Below are positions 5,704 to 12,580 of a stretch of 20,160 nucleotides of DNA, piece by piece. The notes under the pieces were generated by a model. The model saw only the letters and a program-made list of their open reading frames with translations, was not told the origin of the DNA and made no database searches. The stretch covers positions 1 through 20,160 of the forward strand of contig CAMLFX010000058.1 of the NCBI GenBank assembly GCA_946479435.1, given 5' to 3'. The translations under genes were made by a program, and so were the position numbers. This DNA is from an uncultured Sphingobacteriales bacterium (lineage in GTDB: Bacteria; Bacteroidota; Bacteroidia; Chitinophagales; Chitinophagaceae). Each line of letters begins with the position of its first letter. The stretch's first letter is position 1.

Positions 5704-6792
5704 TTACTGTTTCAGGAATTTGCTCACAGTTGTTTTACCATCAGCCGATTGCATGCGTATCATGTACATACCTGTTGCATAACTGCTGAGATCGAATTGT
5801 ACAGCATTGCCAGCAATAGTTTTTTCAGCCAGCACCTGGCCCATTGTATTTAACAATTGTACTTTTCCACTAGTGCTGTTTTGCAAGAATACCTGTACTT
5901 GCGCACCGGCAGGGTTAGGCGCCACTATGATGCCTGCAGTATTATTTACGCTGCGAACTGATGTAGGCCAGTCGGTACTTCCGCCACCATCATCACCTCC
6001 GCCTCCTTCGTGATTGATTCCTTTAGCGCTATCGCAATACACCAATACATCGCTCCCATTCAGCGGGCGGTCGTAAAAGCGTATATCATCTATTGAACCA
6101 TATAGGGGATAAGACTGCCAATCGTTATTGCTGGTAGTATACATACTGGCCCCGAAGCGCATATCGGCAGTGCTTGTGGTAAGGGGCACATTATAACCTA
6201 ATGTTTTAATTAACTGCCCGTTTATATATAGCCTCATGCTATCGCCATCGAATGTGGACACTACGCAATACCATTGGGTCGTATCGAGATAGGAGCTGTA
6301 ACCCCTGGTGGTAGGCGATAAGGCCCATGCAGAATAGCCCTGGTCGGCCAGGAAGTTGTTTTTATTCTTTGTTACGGTATAACAATCCAGATCGTAAGGA
6401 TTATCATTGGCGTACAGCGCATAGTAGTCGGAAGAACCTTGTTGTCCTCTCCAGAATATGGTTGATGACTGGCAATGATCGCCGGAGAAATCATCGAATT
6501 TCATTAGTGCGCAAATAGAGTATTGCTGTACGTTCATGAGGTTATCGTAAGGCACGAAGATGTTATCAACATCGCCCGAAACGCCGGGACCTGAAAATTT
6601 ATAAGCCGTATTAGCCAACCCACCATAGCCGGTGGTTAAGGCTGCACCAGTAACAGTACCATTCAGGCCGTTACCGCTTACATCCAGGGAACTACCATTA
6701 AAAGACCAATGGCCAATAAGGCCTGCACTGCCCTGGGCATGGGCAGCTAATGAACAGATAATAAAAGCCGGTATCAGATACAAAGATCTCAT
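5704..6792 (-). CDS. LamG-like T9SS-exported surface protein (copy 2 of a tandem pair)
   Basis: A 362-residue protein. Its parts are a signal peptide (about 1-19, ending AAHA) and a LamG/concanavalin A-like jelly-roll domain (about 22-262) with GLIGHWSFNGSSLDVSGNG, WYCVVSTFDG..MRLYINGQL and YGSIDDIRFYDRPL. A Gly/Asp linker (about 263-276) precedes a C-terminal type A sorting domain of the type IX secretion system (about 285-362: VAPNPAG, LLNTMGQVL, YATGMYMIRM, VSKFLKQ). Export across the outer membrane and cell-surface attachment are expected; the ligand, perhaps a glycan, is unknown. Cysteines in the LamG part (ICALM, DHCQ, DLDCY, WYCVV, VYCDS) are shared with the neighbouring paralogue. It lies 47 bp downstream of that paralogue on the same strand, so they may be co-transcribed. 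Confidence 0.9.
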   Translation of the reverse strand: MRSLYLIPAFIICSLAAHAQGSAGLIGHWSFNGSSLDVSGNGLNGTVTGAALTTGYGGLANTAYKFSGPGVSGDVDNIFVPYDNLMNVQQYSICALMKFDDFSGDHCQSSTIFWRGQQGSSDYYALYANDNPYDLDCYTVTKNKNNFLADQGYSAWALSPTTRGYSSYLDTTQWYCVVSTFDGDSMRLYINGQLIKTLGYNVPLTTSTADMRFGASMYTTSNNDWQSYPLYGSIDDIRFYDRPLNGSDVLVYCDSAKGINHEGGGGDDGGGSTDWPTSVRSVNNTAGIIVAPNPAGAQVQVFLQNSTSGKVQLLNTMGQVLAEKTIAGNAVQFDLSSYATGMYMIRMQSADGKTTVSKFLKQ

Positions 6793-6839
6793 AATAAGGG
6801 TTTAAATGAATTAGGAATAAAAATACTTTTTAAAAAACA

Positions 6840-7925
6840 TCAATTCTTAATGAATTTGCTAACAAATGTTTTACCATTGGTTGATTGTATACTGACCATA
6901 TACACACCAGTAGCATAGCCACTCAAATCAAACTGTACCGCGGTAGTGCCAGCAATAGTTTTTTCAGACAGCACCTGGCCCATTGGATTTAACAATTGTA
7001 CTTTTCCACTAGTGCTGTTTTGCAAGAATACCTGTACTTGCGCACCTGCAGGGTTAGGGGCAACTATGATGCCTGCAATATTATTTGCGTTTCGAACTGA
7101 GGTAGGCCAGTCTGTACCACCACCGTTGCCACCATCGCCCCCACCAGTGCTTTTCGCTTCTTCGCAATACATATCAACTTCTAAAGCTGAAAGTGCCCGG
7201 CCATATAGTTTAATATCGTCTATAGAACCATAAAAGGGATAAGATCTCCAATCGGAAGAAGCTGTGTTAAACATACTTGCACCGAAACGCATATCTTCAA
7301 TACCTGGCTGTAAAGTAGTGGTGTATGGCATTGAATGGTATAAAACACCATTTACATAGTTTCTCAATTCAGCGCCATCGTAAACAGTTACCAGGCAGTA
7401 CCATACTCCTTTACTTATATAGTTGTTATGAGGTGCAAAATCAGTACGGGAATAAGCCCGACCAATATCGGTAACCTGCGACTGAAATGCCATCTTATTG
7501 GGTGTCGCGATAAAGCAGTCGTCATCATTAGGATTGTCGCAGAACTCCATGGAATAATAATCCGAAGCGCTTTCCGTACCTCTCCATACAATGCTATTCC
7601 CCTGACATTGGTCAACGTTAAAACTATCTGCATTAACTAAAGCACAAATAGAAAAACTTTGCACATTCATTAGCAAATTATATGGTACAGTAATATTATC
7701 AAATACCCCGGGCATAGTTGTACCCTTAAACTTATACGCAGTATTGACATTGCCTGAATAGCCAGTTGTAAGGCTAGCGCCTATCACACTACCATTAAGC
7801 CCATTGCCACTCACATCGTTGGCACTGCCATTAAAATTCCAGTGGCCTACCAGGCCTGCACTGCCCTGGGCATTTGCAGTTAGCGAACAGAATGTAAACG
7901 CTAATAGGTATAGGTATCTTTTCAT
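6840..7925 (-). CDS. LamG-like T9SS-exported surface protein (copy 1 of a tandem pair)
   Basis: A 361-residue paralogue of the adjacent LamG-like protein with the same design: signal peptide (about 1-19, ending TANA), LamG-like domain (about 22-262; GLVGHWNFNGSANDVSG, WYCLVTVYDG, YGSIDDIKLYGRAL), Gly-rich linker (about 263-276) and type A T9SS sorting domain (about 284-361, ending SKFIKN). The LamG parts align without major gaps but are clearly diverged, while the DNA for the linker end and sorting domain is almost identical between the copies. It is first in the pair in transcription order. Its promoter is not clear: the upstream AT-rich stretch has only partial matches to the -7 consensus. 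Confidence 0.9.
   Translation of the reverse strand: MKRYLYLLAFTFCSLTANAQGSAGLVGHWNFNGSANDVSGNGLNGSVIGASLTTGYSGNVNTAYKFKGTTMPGVFDNITVPYNLLMNVQSFSICALVNADSFNVDQCQGNSIVWRGTESASDYYSMEFCDNPNDDDCFIATPNKMAFQSQVTDIGRAYSRTDFAPHNNYISKGVWYCLVTVYDGAELRNYVNGVLYHSMPYTTTLQPGIEDMRFGASMFNTASSDWRSYPFYGSIDDIKLYGRALSALEVDMYCEEAKSTGGGDGGNGGGTDWPTSVRNANNIAGIIVAPNPAGAQVQVFLQNSTSGKVQLLNPMGQVLSEKTIAGTTAVQFDLSGYATGVYMVSIQSTNGKTFVSKFIKN
6945..7112 (-). repeat. Near-identical sorting-domain DNA shared with 5806-5973
   Basis: The two LamG-like genes share a block of about 168 bp here and at about 5806-5973 with, by my hand count, about 11 mismatches. It includes an uninterrupted identical stretch of more than 50 bp. 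It encodes the end of the linker and the first half of the T9SS sorting domain. Third codon positions are mostly unchanged, unlike the diverged LamG parts. Confidence 0.75.
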
Positions 7926-7998
7926 TTAAGGGGATTTAGAAATACAAATAAACTAAATAAGTATTTGAAATACGACAAACGGGCATAGAAATACAAAA

Positions 7999-8016
7999 CC
8001 CCGGTATCAACCGGGG
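7999..8016 (-). terminator. Terminator of the malate dehydrogenase gene
   Basis: CCCCGG (7999-8004) and CCGGGG (8011-8016) pair around the 6-nt loop TATCAA. On the minus strand the stem is followed by TTTTGTATTTC. It lies 30 bp after the stop of mdh at 8047, before the LamG-like pair. Confidence 0.8.
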
Positions 8017-8046
8017 CTTTGAGGGTATGAATGTATTTACTAAACC

Positions 8047-8982
8047 TTACGCAACTGCGCTATCCAGTACGCTATTCATATTGCGTACTGCTTCAGCCGA
8101 TTTGTTGAACAACGCCTGTTCTTCATCGTTCAGTTTGTAGTCTATTATTTTTTCAACACCGTTGCGGCCTATAACTACAGGCACGCCCATGCATATATCT
8201 TTTTGTCCGTATTCACCATCGAGCGCTACGCAGCAAGGGAACACTTTTTTCTCGTTGCGAACAATGCTTTCAACAAGTGCAGCACCAGCAGCACCCGGTG
8301 CATACCATGCTGAAGTGCCCAACAGCTTAGTAAGTGTAGCGCCACCTACCATTGTATCGTCAGCTATTTTCTTCAGTTGTTCAGCACTTAAAGTATTGCT
8401 AACGGGTGTGCCGTTAAGTGTAGCAAGGCGTGTAAGCGGTATCATGGTAGTATCGCCATGACCACCTATTACTACTGCGTGCAGGTCGTTAGCCGAGCAA
8501 TCTAAAGATTGTTGCAGGTAGCATTTGAAACGAGCGCTATCCAGTATACCACCCATACCTATTACACGGTTCTTAGGAAGGCCTGTAGCTTTCAGCGTTA
8601 AGTAAGTCATCGTATCCATAGGGTTGCTGATAACCACTATGATGGCGTTAGGAGAATACTGCAGCAGGTTTTTAGCAACGCCTTCTACTATTTTAGCGTT
8701 GGTACCAATCAGTTCTTCGCGTGTCATACCCGGTTTACGCGGTATGCCTGAAGTGATAACACAAACATCTGAATTAGCAGTTTTGCTATAATCGTTCGTG
8801 CTGCCGATAACGCGTGTATCGAAGCCCAACAGAGATGATGTTTGCATGATATCAAGCGCTTTACCTTCGGCAAAACCCTCTTTAATATCAACCAGTACCA
8901 GTTCTTCGCAAAGTTCTTTACGGGCAATGTTATCGGCACATGTTGCACCTACCGCACCCGCACCTACTACAGTGATCTTCAT
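8047..8982 (-). CDS. mdh: Malate dehydrogenase (NAD-dependent, LDH-like type)
   Basis: A 311-residue enzyme that interconverts malate and oxaloacetate with NAD in the TCA cycle, in the cytoplasm. Visible features are the Rossmann motif GAGAVG (7-12), Asp32 in VDIKEG (favours NAD over NADP), and substrate Arg82 in PRKPGM. An Arg here, where lactate dehydrogenases have Gln, supports malate as substrate. Also present are Arg88 in MTREEL, Asn120 in ISNPMD, the Asp148/Arg151 pair in ILDSAR, and catalytic His175 in GGHGDT. Length is normal. ATG 8982 (MKITVVGAG) is the start; the open frame continues upstream but overlaps the promoter. A TATCTTTG box lies 42 bp upstream on the same strand and a terminator follows. 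Confidence 0.97.
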   Translation of the reverse strand: MKITVVGAGAVGATCADNIARKELCEELVLVDIKEGFAEGKALDIMQTSSLLGFDTRVIGSTNDYSKTANSDVCVITSGIPRKPGMTREELIGTNAKIVEGVAKNLLQYSPNAIIVVISNPMDTMTYLTLKATGLPKNRVIGMGGILDSARFKCYLQQSLDCSANDLHAVVIGGHGDTTMIPLTRLATLNGTPVSNTLSAEQLKKIADDTMVGGATLTKLLGTSAWYAPGAAGAALVESIVRNEKKVFPCCVALDGEYGQKDICMGVPVVIGRNGVEKIIDYKLNDEEQALFNKSAEAVRNMNSVLDSAVA

Positions 8983-9024
8983 TTTATGATTCGTTTTTTG
9001 AGTTAAGATATGAGAGAACGGGTG

Positions 9025-9032
9025 CAAAGATA
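9025..9032 (-). promoter_or_regulatory. -7 box (TATCTTTG) of mdh
   Basis: On the minus strand TATCTTTG matches the Bacteroidota TAnnTTTG consensus and ends 42 bp before ATG 8982. No TTG is seen at the usual -33 distance. The 208-bp divergent gap 8983-9190 holds this box and one for the GAF gene on the other strand. Confidence 0.5.
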
Positions 9033-9118
9033 GCTGATTTTAGATTTCTAAGAGTAATACGGAACAACACCAAACATTACCAATACAATTAATGTAACAA
9101 AAGTATATTTTATAGTAC

Positions 9119-9126
9119 TACCTTCG
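9119..9126 (+). promoter_or_regulatory. Candidate -7 box (TACCTTCG) of the GAF gene
   Basis: TACCTTCG differs from TAnnTTTG in one base and is identical to the box before the cystathionine beta-synthase gene at 9945. It would give a leader of nearly 60 nt before ATG 9191. A TTG -33 element is not evident. Confidence 0.4.
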
Positions 9127-9190
9127 TTTGCAGGCTATTACCCCAATAATTGCAAGTATTCGGTCCTCCTCTTATTTTTTGATTTGATTT

Positions 9191-9883
9191 ATGGAAAATT
9201 TGGATAAAATCTACCACGGCGACGTAGAGAATATAAGCCGCATGTCGATTGTGCCTACTATATTGGAGGTGATATGCCGTACTACGGGCCTGGGCTTTTC
9301 AGCAGTAGCAAGGGTAACACCTGAAAAATGGGTAGCCTGCGCCGTGAAGGATGAGATAAAGTTCGGGCTACTGCCAGGTGGTGAATTGAAAGTAGATACT
9401 ACCTTATGCCACGAGATACGCCAAACGGGTAAAGAGATTGTTATTGACCACGCGCAAGAAGATGAATATTACCGGTTGCACCACACACCTATGCAATATG
9501 GTTTCCAAAGCTATATATCGGTGCCTATATTTGGAGCTGACGGTAGCTTTTGGGGCACGCTTTGCGCTATAGACCCCGGCCCGGCTATACTGAACACACC
9601 TGCAATAAGGGGCTTGTTTAAGCTATATACCCAACTGATATCGCTGCACCTGCACGCTGCTGAGCACATGTCTGCAGCAGAAGTGAAAAAAATGGAAGAC
9701 CAGACTTTTGTTGTACTGCAAAAACAACTGCAGGCCATAAAGGAACAAACCGATAACGCTGAGGTGAACGTCCGTAAGCTATCGGACAGGGATAGTAAAC
9801 GACTGAACGATACTATAGAGCAAATAATAGCAGAGCTAAAAAACCTGCTGAGGGATATAGGGCAGCCAGCTGAAATTAAATAA
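9191..9883 (+). CDS. GAF-domain protein with C-terminal coiled coil
   Basis: A 230-residue cytoplasmic protein. Residues about 15-155 form a GAF domain of the type found at the N terminus of bacterial histidine kinases: SIVPTILEVICRTTGLGFSAV, TLCHEIRQTGKEIVIDHA, YGFQSYISVPIFGADGSFWGTLCAIDP. Residues about 165-225 are charged and helical, likely a coiled coil (QKQLQAIKEQTDN, LNDTIEQIIAELKNLL). No HisKA, ATPase, GGDEF or DNA-binding domain follows, so this is a stand-alone sensor-like protein that may act through a partner. The ligand is unknown. It has its own promoter-like box. The 87-bp gap to the next gene contains another, so it is probably transcribed separately from that gene. Confidence 0.8.
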   Translation: MENLDKIYHGDVENISRMSIVPTILEVICRTTGLGFSAVARVTPEKWVACAVKDEIKFGLLPGGELKVDTTLCHEIRQTGKEIVIDHAQEDEYYRLHHTPMQYGFQSYISVPIFGADGSFWGTLCAIDPGPAILNTPAIRGLFKLYTQLISLHLHAAEHMSAAEVKKMEDQTFVVLQKQLQAIKEQTDNAEVNVRKLSDRDSKRLNDTIEQIIAELKNLLRDIGQPAEIK

Positions 9884-9944
9884 GCCATATAGATTTACAA
9901 AAAATACAAAGGTCACATCGCTTACCCCTCTCAGGCAAATTTGC

Positions 9945-9952
9945 TACCTTCG
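9945..9952 (+). promoter_or_regulatory. Candidate -7 box (TACCTTCG) of the cystathionine beta-synthase gene
   Basis: TACCTTCG ends 18 bp before ATG 9971 and is the same octamer as at 9119-9126. It overlaps the in-frame TTG at 9941, which argues against that codon as the translation start. Confidence 0.45.
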
Positions 9953-9970
9953 CGGCTATATTTTTCAGTT

Positions 9971-11344
9971 ATGAACCAATCGAAACGCGTTTACGACAAC
10001 ATACTGCAAACTATTGGCAATACCCCGCTGATAAAGCTGCATAAAGTAACCTCTGACCTGCCATGCCCTGTGTATGCTAAGGTAGAGAGCTTCAACCCCG
10101 GCAACTCTATTAAAGACCGTATGGCGCTTAAGATGCTGGAAGTAGCTGAAAAAGAAGGAAAGATAAAACCGGGCGGCACTATAATAGAAGGTACATCGGG
10201 TAATACAGGTATGGGCCTTGCAATGGCAGCCATCATCAAAGGCTACAAATGCATATTCGCTACTACCGATAAACAATCGAAAGAGAAGGCTGATATATTA
10301 AAAGCACTGGGCGCTGAGGTTATTGTTTGTCCTACAAACGTAGAACCTGAAGACCCACGTTCCTACTACTCAGTATCAAAAAGACTGGCTACTGAAATAC
10401 CCAACAGCTGGTATGTAAACCAGTACGATAACCTTGCTAACCGCCAGGCACACTACGAGCAAACAGGCCCTGAAATATGGGAGCAAACTGAAGGCAAAAT
10501 AACACACCTGGTAGTAGCTGCGGGTACCGGTGGCACTATAGTTGGTACAGGCATGTACCTGAAAGAACAAAACCCTGATATACAGGTATGGGCTATTGAT
10601 ACTTACGGATCGCTGCTGAAGAAATGGTTTGAAACAGGCGAGCTGGATATGAACGAGGTGTACCCGTATATATCGGAAGGTTTTGGTGAAGATTTTCTAC
10701 CGCAAAACTACATCAAAGAGGCAATGGACCATTTTGAGAAAGTGACTGATAAAGATGGTGCGGTAATGGCGCGTAAAATAGCCAAAGAAGAAGGCATATT
10801 CGCGGGTTACTCGGCAGGCTCTGTAATAGCGGGCCTAAAACAACTGAAAAGCAAACTGAAACCTACCGACCTGGTAGTGGTCATCTTTCACGACCATGGC
10901 AGCCGTTATGTAGGCAAAGTATATAATGATGAGTGGATGCTGGACCGTGGTTTCCTGGATGTAGATACAGTGAAAGACCTGATTGGTGGCCTGGGCCGCC
11001 GCAGGCTGGTAACTATAGATGAAGACGCCAAAGTAAGCGACGCACTGGAGCTGATGAAGAAATATGATATAGAGCAGATACCGGTAATGAAAGATGGCGC
11101 AATGACAGGAGCCATAACACAAAGCGGACTGTTTAAAAAACTGATAGAGAACGCTGATGTGAAAGACTATAACATAGGCGATGTAAAAGAGGCCGCACTA
11201 CCTGAGGTAGATATGAATACACCGCTGGAAAGACTGACGCACTATATAACCAAAGACAACGGCGCCATACTTACCAAAGACGAAAGCGGACAGCACCATA
11301 TACTTACCAAATACGATATACTGAACGCTTTCAGCAAAGGATAA
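9971..11344 (+). CDS. Cystathionine beta-synthase (PLP enzyme with two CBS domains)
   Basis: A 457-residue enzyme that joins homocysteine and serine to form cystathionine (or carries out a closely related cysteine-synthase reaction). Residues about 1-320 form the fold-type II PLP domain: Lys48 in NSIKDR is the Schiff-base lysine, TSGNTG (75-80) binds substrate, GTGGT (185-189) holds the PLP phosphate, and GYSAGS is at 279-284. The block HDHGSRYVGKVYND before the linker is typical of cystathionine beta-synthases rather than plain CysK. Two CBS repeats follow (about 343-397 and 401-455), a likely nucleotide-sensing regulatory module. The haem-binding N-terminal extension of animal enzymes is absent. 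ATG 9971 fits the family N terminus (MNQSKRVYDNILQTIGNTPL). No cystathionine lyase gene is in view. Confidence 0.93.
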   Translation: MNQSKRVYDNILQTIGNTPLIKLHKVTSDLPCPVYAKVESFNPGNSIKDRMALKMLEVAEKEGKIKPGGTIIEGTSGNTGMGLAMAAIIKGYKCIFATTDKQSKEKADILKALGAEVIVCPTNVEPEDPRSYYSVSKRLATEIPNSWYVNQYDNLANRQAHYEQTGPEIWEQTEGKITHLVVAAGTGGTIVGTGMYLKEQNPDIQVWAIDTYGSLLKKWFETGELDMNEVYPYISEGFGEDFLPQNYIKEAMDHFEKVTDKDGAVMARKIAKEEGIFAGYSAGSVIAGLKQLKSKLKPTDLVVVIFHDHGSRYVGKVYNDEWMLDRGFLDVDTVKDLIGGLGRRRLVTIDEDAKVSDALELMKKYDIEQIPVMKDGAMTGAITQSGLFKKLIENADVKDYNIGDVKEAALPEVDMNTPLERLTHYITKDNGAILTKDESGQHHILTKYDILNAFSKG

Positions 11345-11349
11345 TATCT

Positions 11350-11449
11350 TAATTAGCAATGTGATAATTAGCTGATGGTATGATATTGGCGGTAATGATT
11401 GGAGGAGAATAAGTGTATTGTTTCACTTTTGAATTTTGACTTTGAATTT
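11350..11449. repeat. Short periodic AT-rich intergenic repeats
   Basis: Two imperfect units of about 15 bp begin with TAATTAGC at 11350 and 11365 and resemble the degenerate TAATTAGC/AATGTGA-type repeats I recall scattered between genes in Bacteroidota. A little further on, TTTGAATTT occurs at 11428-11436 and 11441-11449, 13 bp apart. The gap 11345-11477 holds no convincing gene; it contains these repeats and the first arm of a hairpin. The function is unknown. Confidence 0.4.
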
Positions 11450-11467
11450 CTTAAATAGAATACTAAA

Positions 11468-11500
11468 AAAGCCACCTATGTTATTCCCATGGGTGGCTTT
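11468..11500 (+). terminator. Hairpin overlapping the start of the small membrane-protein gene (terminator or attenuator)
   Basis: AAAGCCACC (11468-11476) pairs perfectly with GGTGGCTTT (11492-11500), with a 15-nt loop and GTTT after it. It could end the cystathionine beta-synthase transcript. Its loop contains ATG 11478, the likely start of the next gene, so it could also control read-through or translation of that gene. Confidence 0.45.
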
Positions 11501-11795
11501 GTTTCATACGGGGTTGTTTATATACCTGATACTGGACTACGCAGGCAGCGAACCCATATCTTCGCCGCTATGGCTGCAACCGGTATATATGCTGCTATAC
11601 GCAGCCAGCTGGCTGTATATATGCGACCTGAAACGCTGGGCGGCATTCACTTACATAGGCCTTACATCGCTGAGTATAGTGCTGCAACTTACCCTGAAGG
11701 CGGGATACGCTAAGGATATGTACACCGATATGCTATTCCCCATCAACATATTATTTTGCTTTTTTGTGTTGTTTTACTTTAAACGTTTTGAGTGA
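11478..11795 (+). CDS. Small membrane protein with about four transmembrane helices
   Basis: A 105-residue hydrophobic protein that I do not recognise. Four membrane segments are visible: LFPWVALFHTGLFIYLILDY (about 2-21), the stretch around LQPVYMLLYAASWLYI (about 33-48), TYIGLTSLSIVLQLTL, and LFPINILFCFFVLFYF near the C terminus, which ends KRFE. ATG 11478 is the first ATG in frame; a TTG at 11436 would add 14 residues including a Lys-Lys pair and cannot be excluded. The start codon sits in the loop of a hairpin. The stop overlaps the next start (TGATG, 11793-11797), so it is probably co-translated with the metal-receptor-like protein and may be its membrane partner. Confidence 0.7.
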   Translation: MLFPWVALFHTGLFIYLILDYAGSEPISSPLWLQPVYMLLYAASWLYICDLKRWAAFTYIGLTSLSIVLQLTLKAGYAKDMYTDMLFPINILFCFFVLFYFKRFE

Positions 11796-12580
11796 TGCGT
11801 GTGTTTACCGATATGATGAGCCGCACTACAGAGCTGCCTGATAACCTGCAGCGAATAGTATCTGTAGTACCATCGCAAACAGAACTGTTATACGACCTTG
11901 GCCTGACTGATGAGGTGGTGGGTATCACCAAATTCTGCGTGCACCCTGAAGATTGGTTTCGTAATAAAACACGCATTGGTGGCACCAAGAAGCTGCGTAT
12001 TGAAGAGATCATAAACCTGAACCCTGACCTTATACTAGCCAATAAAGAAGAAAACGAACAGGAGCAGATAGAAGAACTGGCCAAACACTGCCCGGTATGG
12101 ATAAGCGACATACACAATATACCACAGGCCCTGCAAATGATACAAGTGGTAGGGCAGCTAACCAACCGCGACGCCAGGGCTGCTGAAATGGTGGAAGAAA
12201 TTGTACAGGGCTTTACTAAGCTTAGCAAGCACGCCGGCAAAAAGCGAGTGGCGTACATGATATGGTACAACCCATGGATGGGCATAGGCACAGACACCTT
12301 CATCAGCAATGTAATACAGACGATGGGCTGGCAAAATGTATTGCAGGATAAAAACCGCTACCCCGAAATAACATTAGAAGAACTAAAAGCTTATAAGCCT
12401 GAACTGGTTCTTCTTTCGTCGGAGCCTTTTCCTTTTAAAGAGCAGCATATAGAGGAAGTAAAACAAGTATTGCCCAATGCAGAGGTAATGCTAGTGGACG
12501 GTGAAATGTTTAGCTGGTATGGCAGCCGGATGGTGCAGGCTGTAAACTATCTGGATGGGCTGGTGCAGCGTTTGGGATAA
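11795..12580 (+). CDS. Helical-backbone metal receptor-like protein (BtuF/periplasmic-binding fold), no signal peptide
   Basis: A 261-residue protein of the class III substrate-binding fold used by cobalamin and iron-siderophore receptors. Seen are the N-lobe start RIVSVVPSQTELLYDLGL, VVGITKFCVHP, IEEIINLNPDLILANKEEN, the backbone-helix region (about 120-150), and a C-lobe with VAYMIWYNPWMGIGTDTFISNVI, LEELKAYKPELVLLSSEPFPF and WYGSRMVQAVNYL. ATG 11795 overlaps the upstream stop (TGATG). There is no signal peptide or lipobox, although family members that serve importers are usually exported. A cytoplasmic role or an attachment to the coupled membrane protein is possible. No ABC permease or ATPase gene is adjacent. 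The ligand cannot be named. Confidence 0.82.
   Translation: MRVFTDMMSRTTELPDNLQRIVSVVPSQTELLYDLGLTDEVVGITKFCVHPEDWFRNKTRIGGTKKLRIEEIINLNPDLILANKEENEQEQIEELAKHCPVWISDIHNIPQALQMIQVVGQLTNRDARAAEMVEEIVQGFTKLSKHAGKKRVAYMIWYNPWMGIGTDTFISNVIQTMGWQNVLQDKNRYPEITLEELKAYKPELVLLSSEPFPFKEQHIEEVKQVLPNAEVMLVDGEMFSWYGSRMVQAVNYLDGLVQRLG

Noticed and set aside
8047..8982. Lactate dehydrogenase as an alternative for the mdh gene
   Set aside because: The substrate-loop residue is Arg82 (PRKPGM), as in malate dehydrogenases, not Gln as in lactate dehydrogenases.
9971..11344. Plain cysteine synthase (CysK) for the PLP enzyme
   Set aside because: Two C-terminal CBS repeats and the HDHGSRYVGKVYND block fit cystathionine beta-synthase better; CysK ends near residue 310-320.
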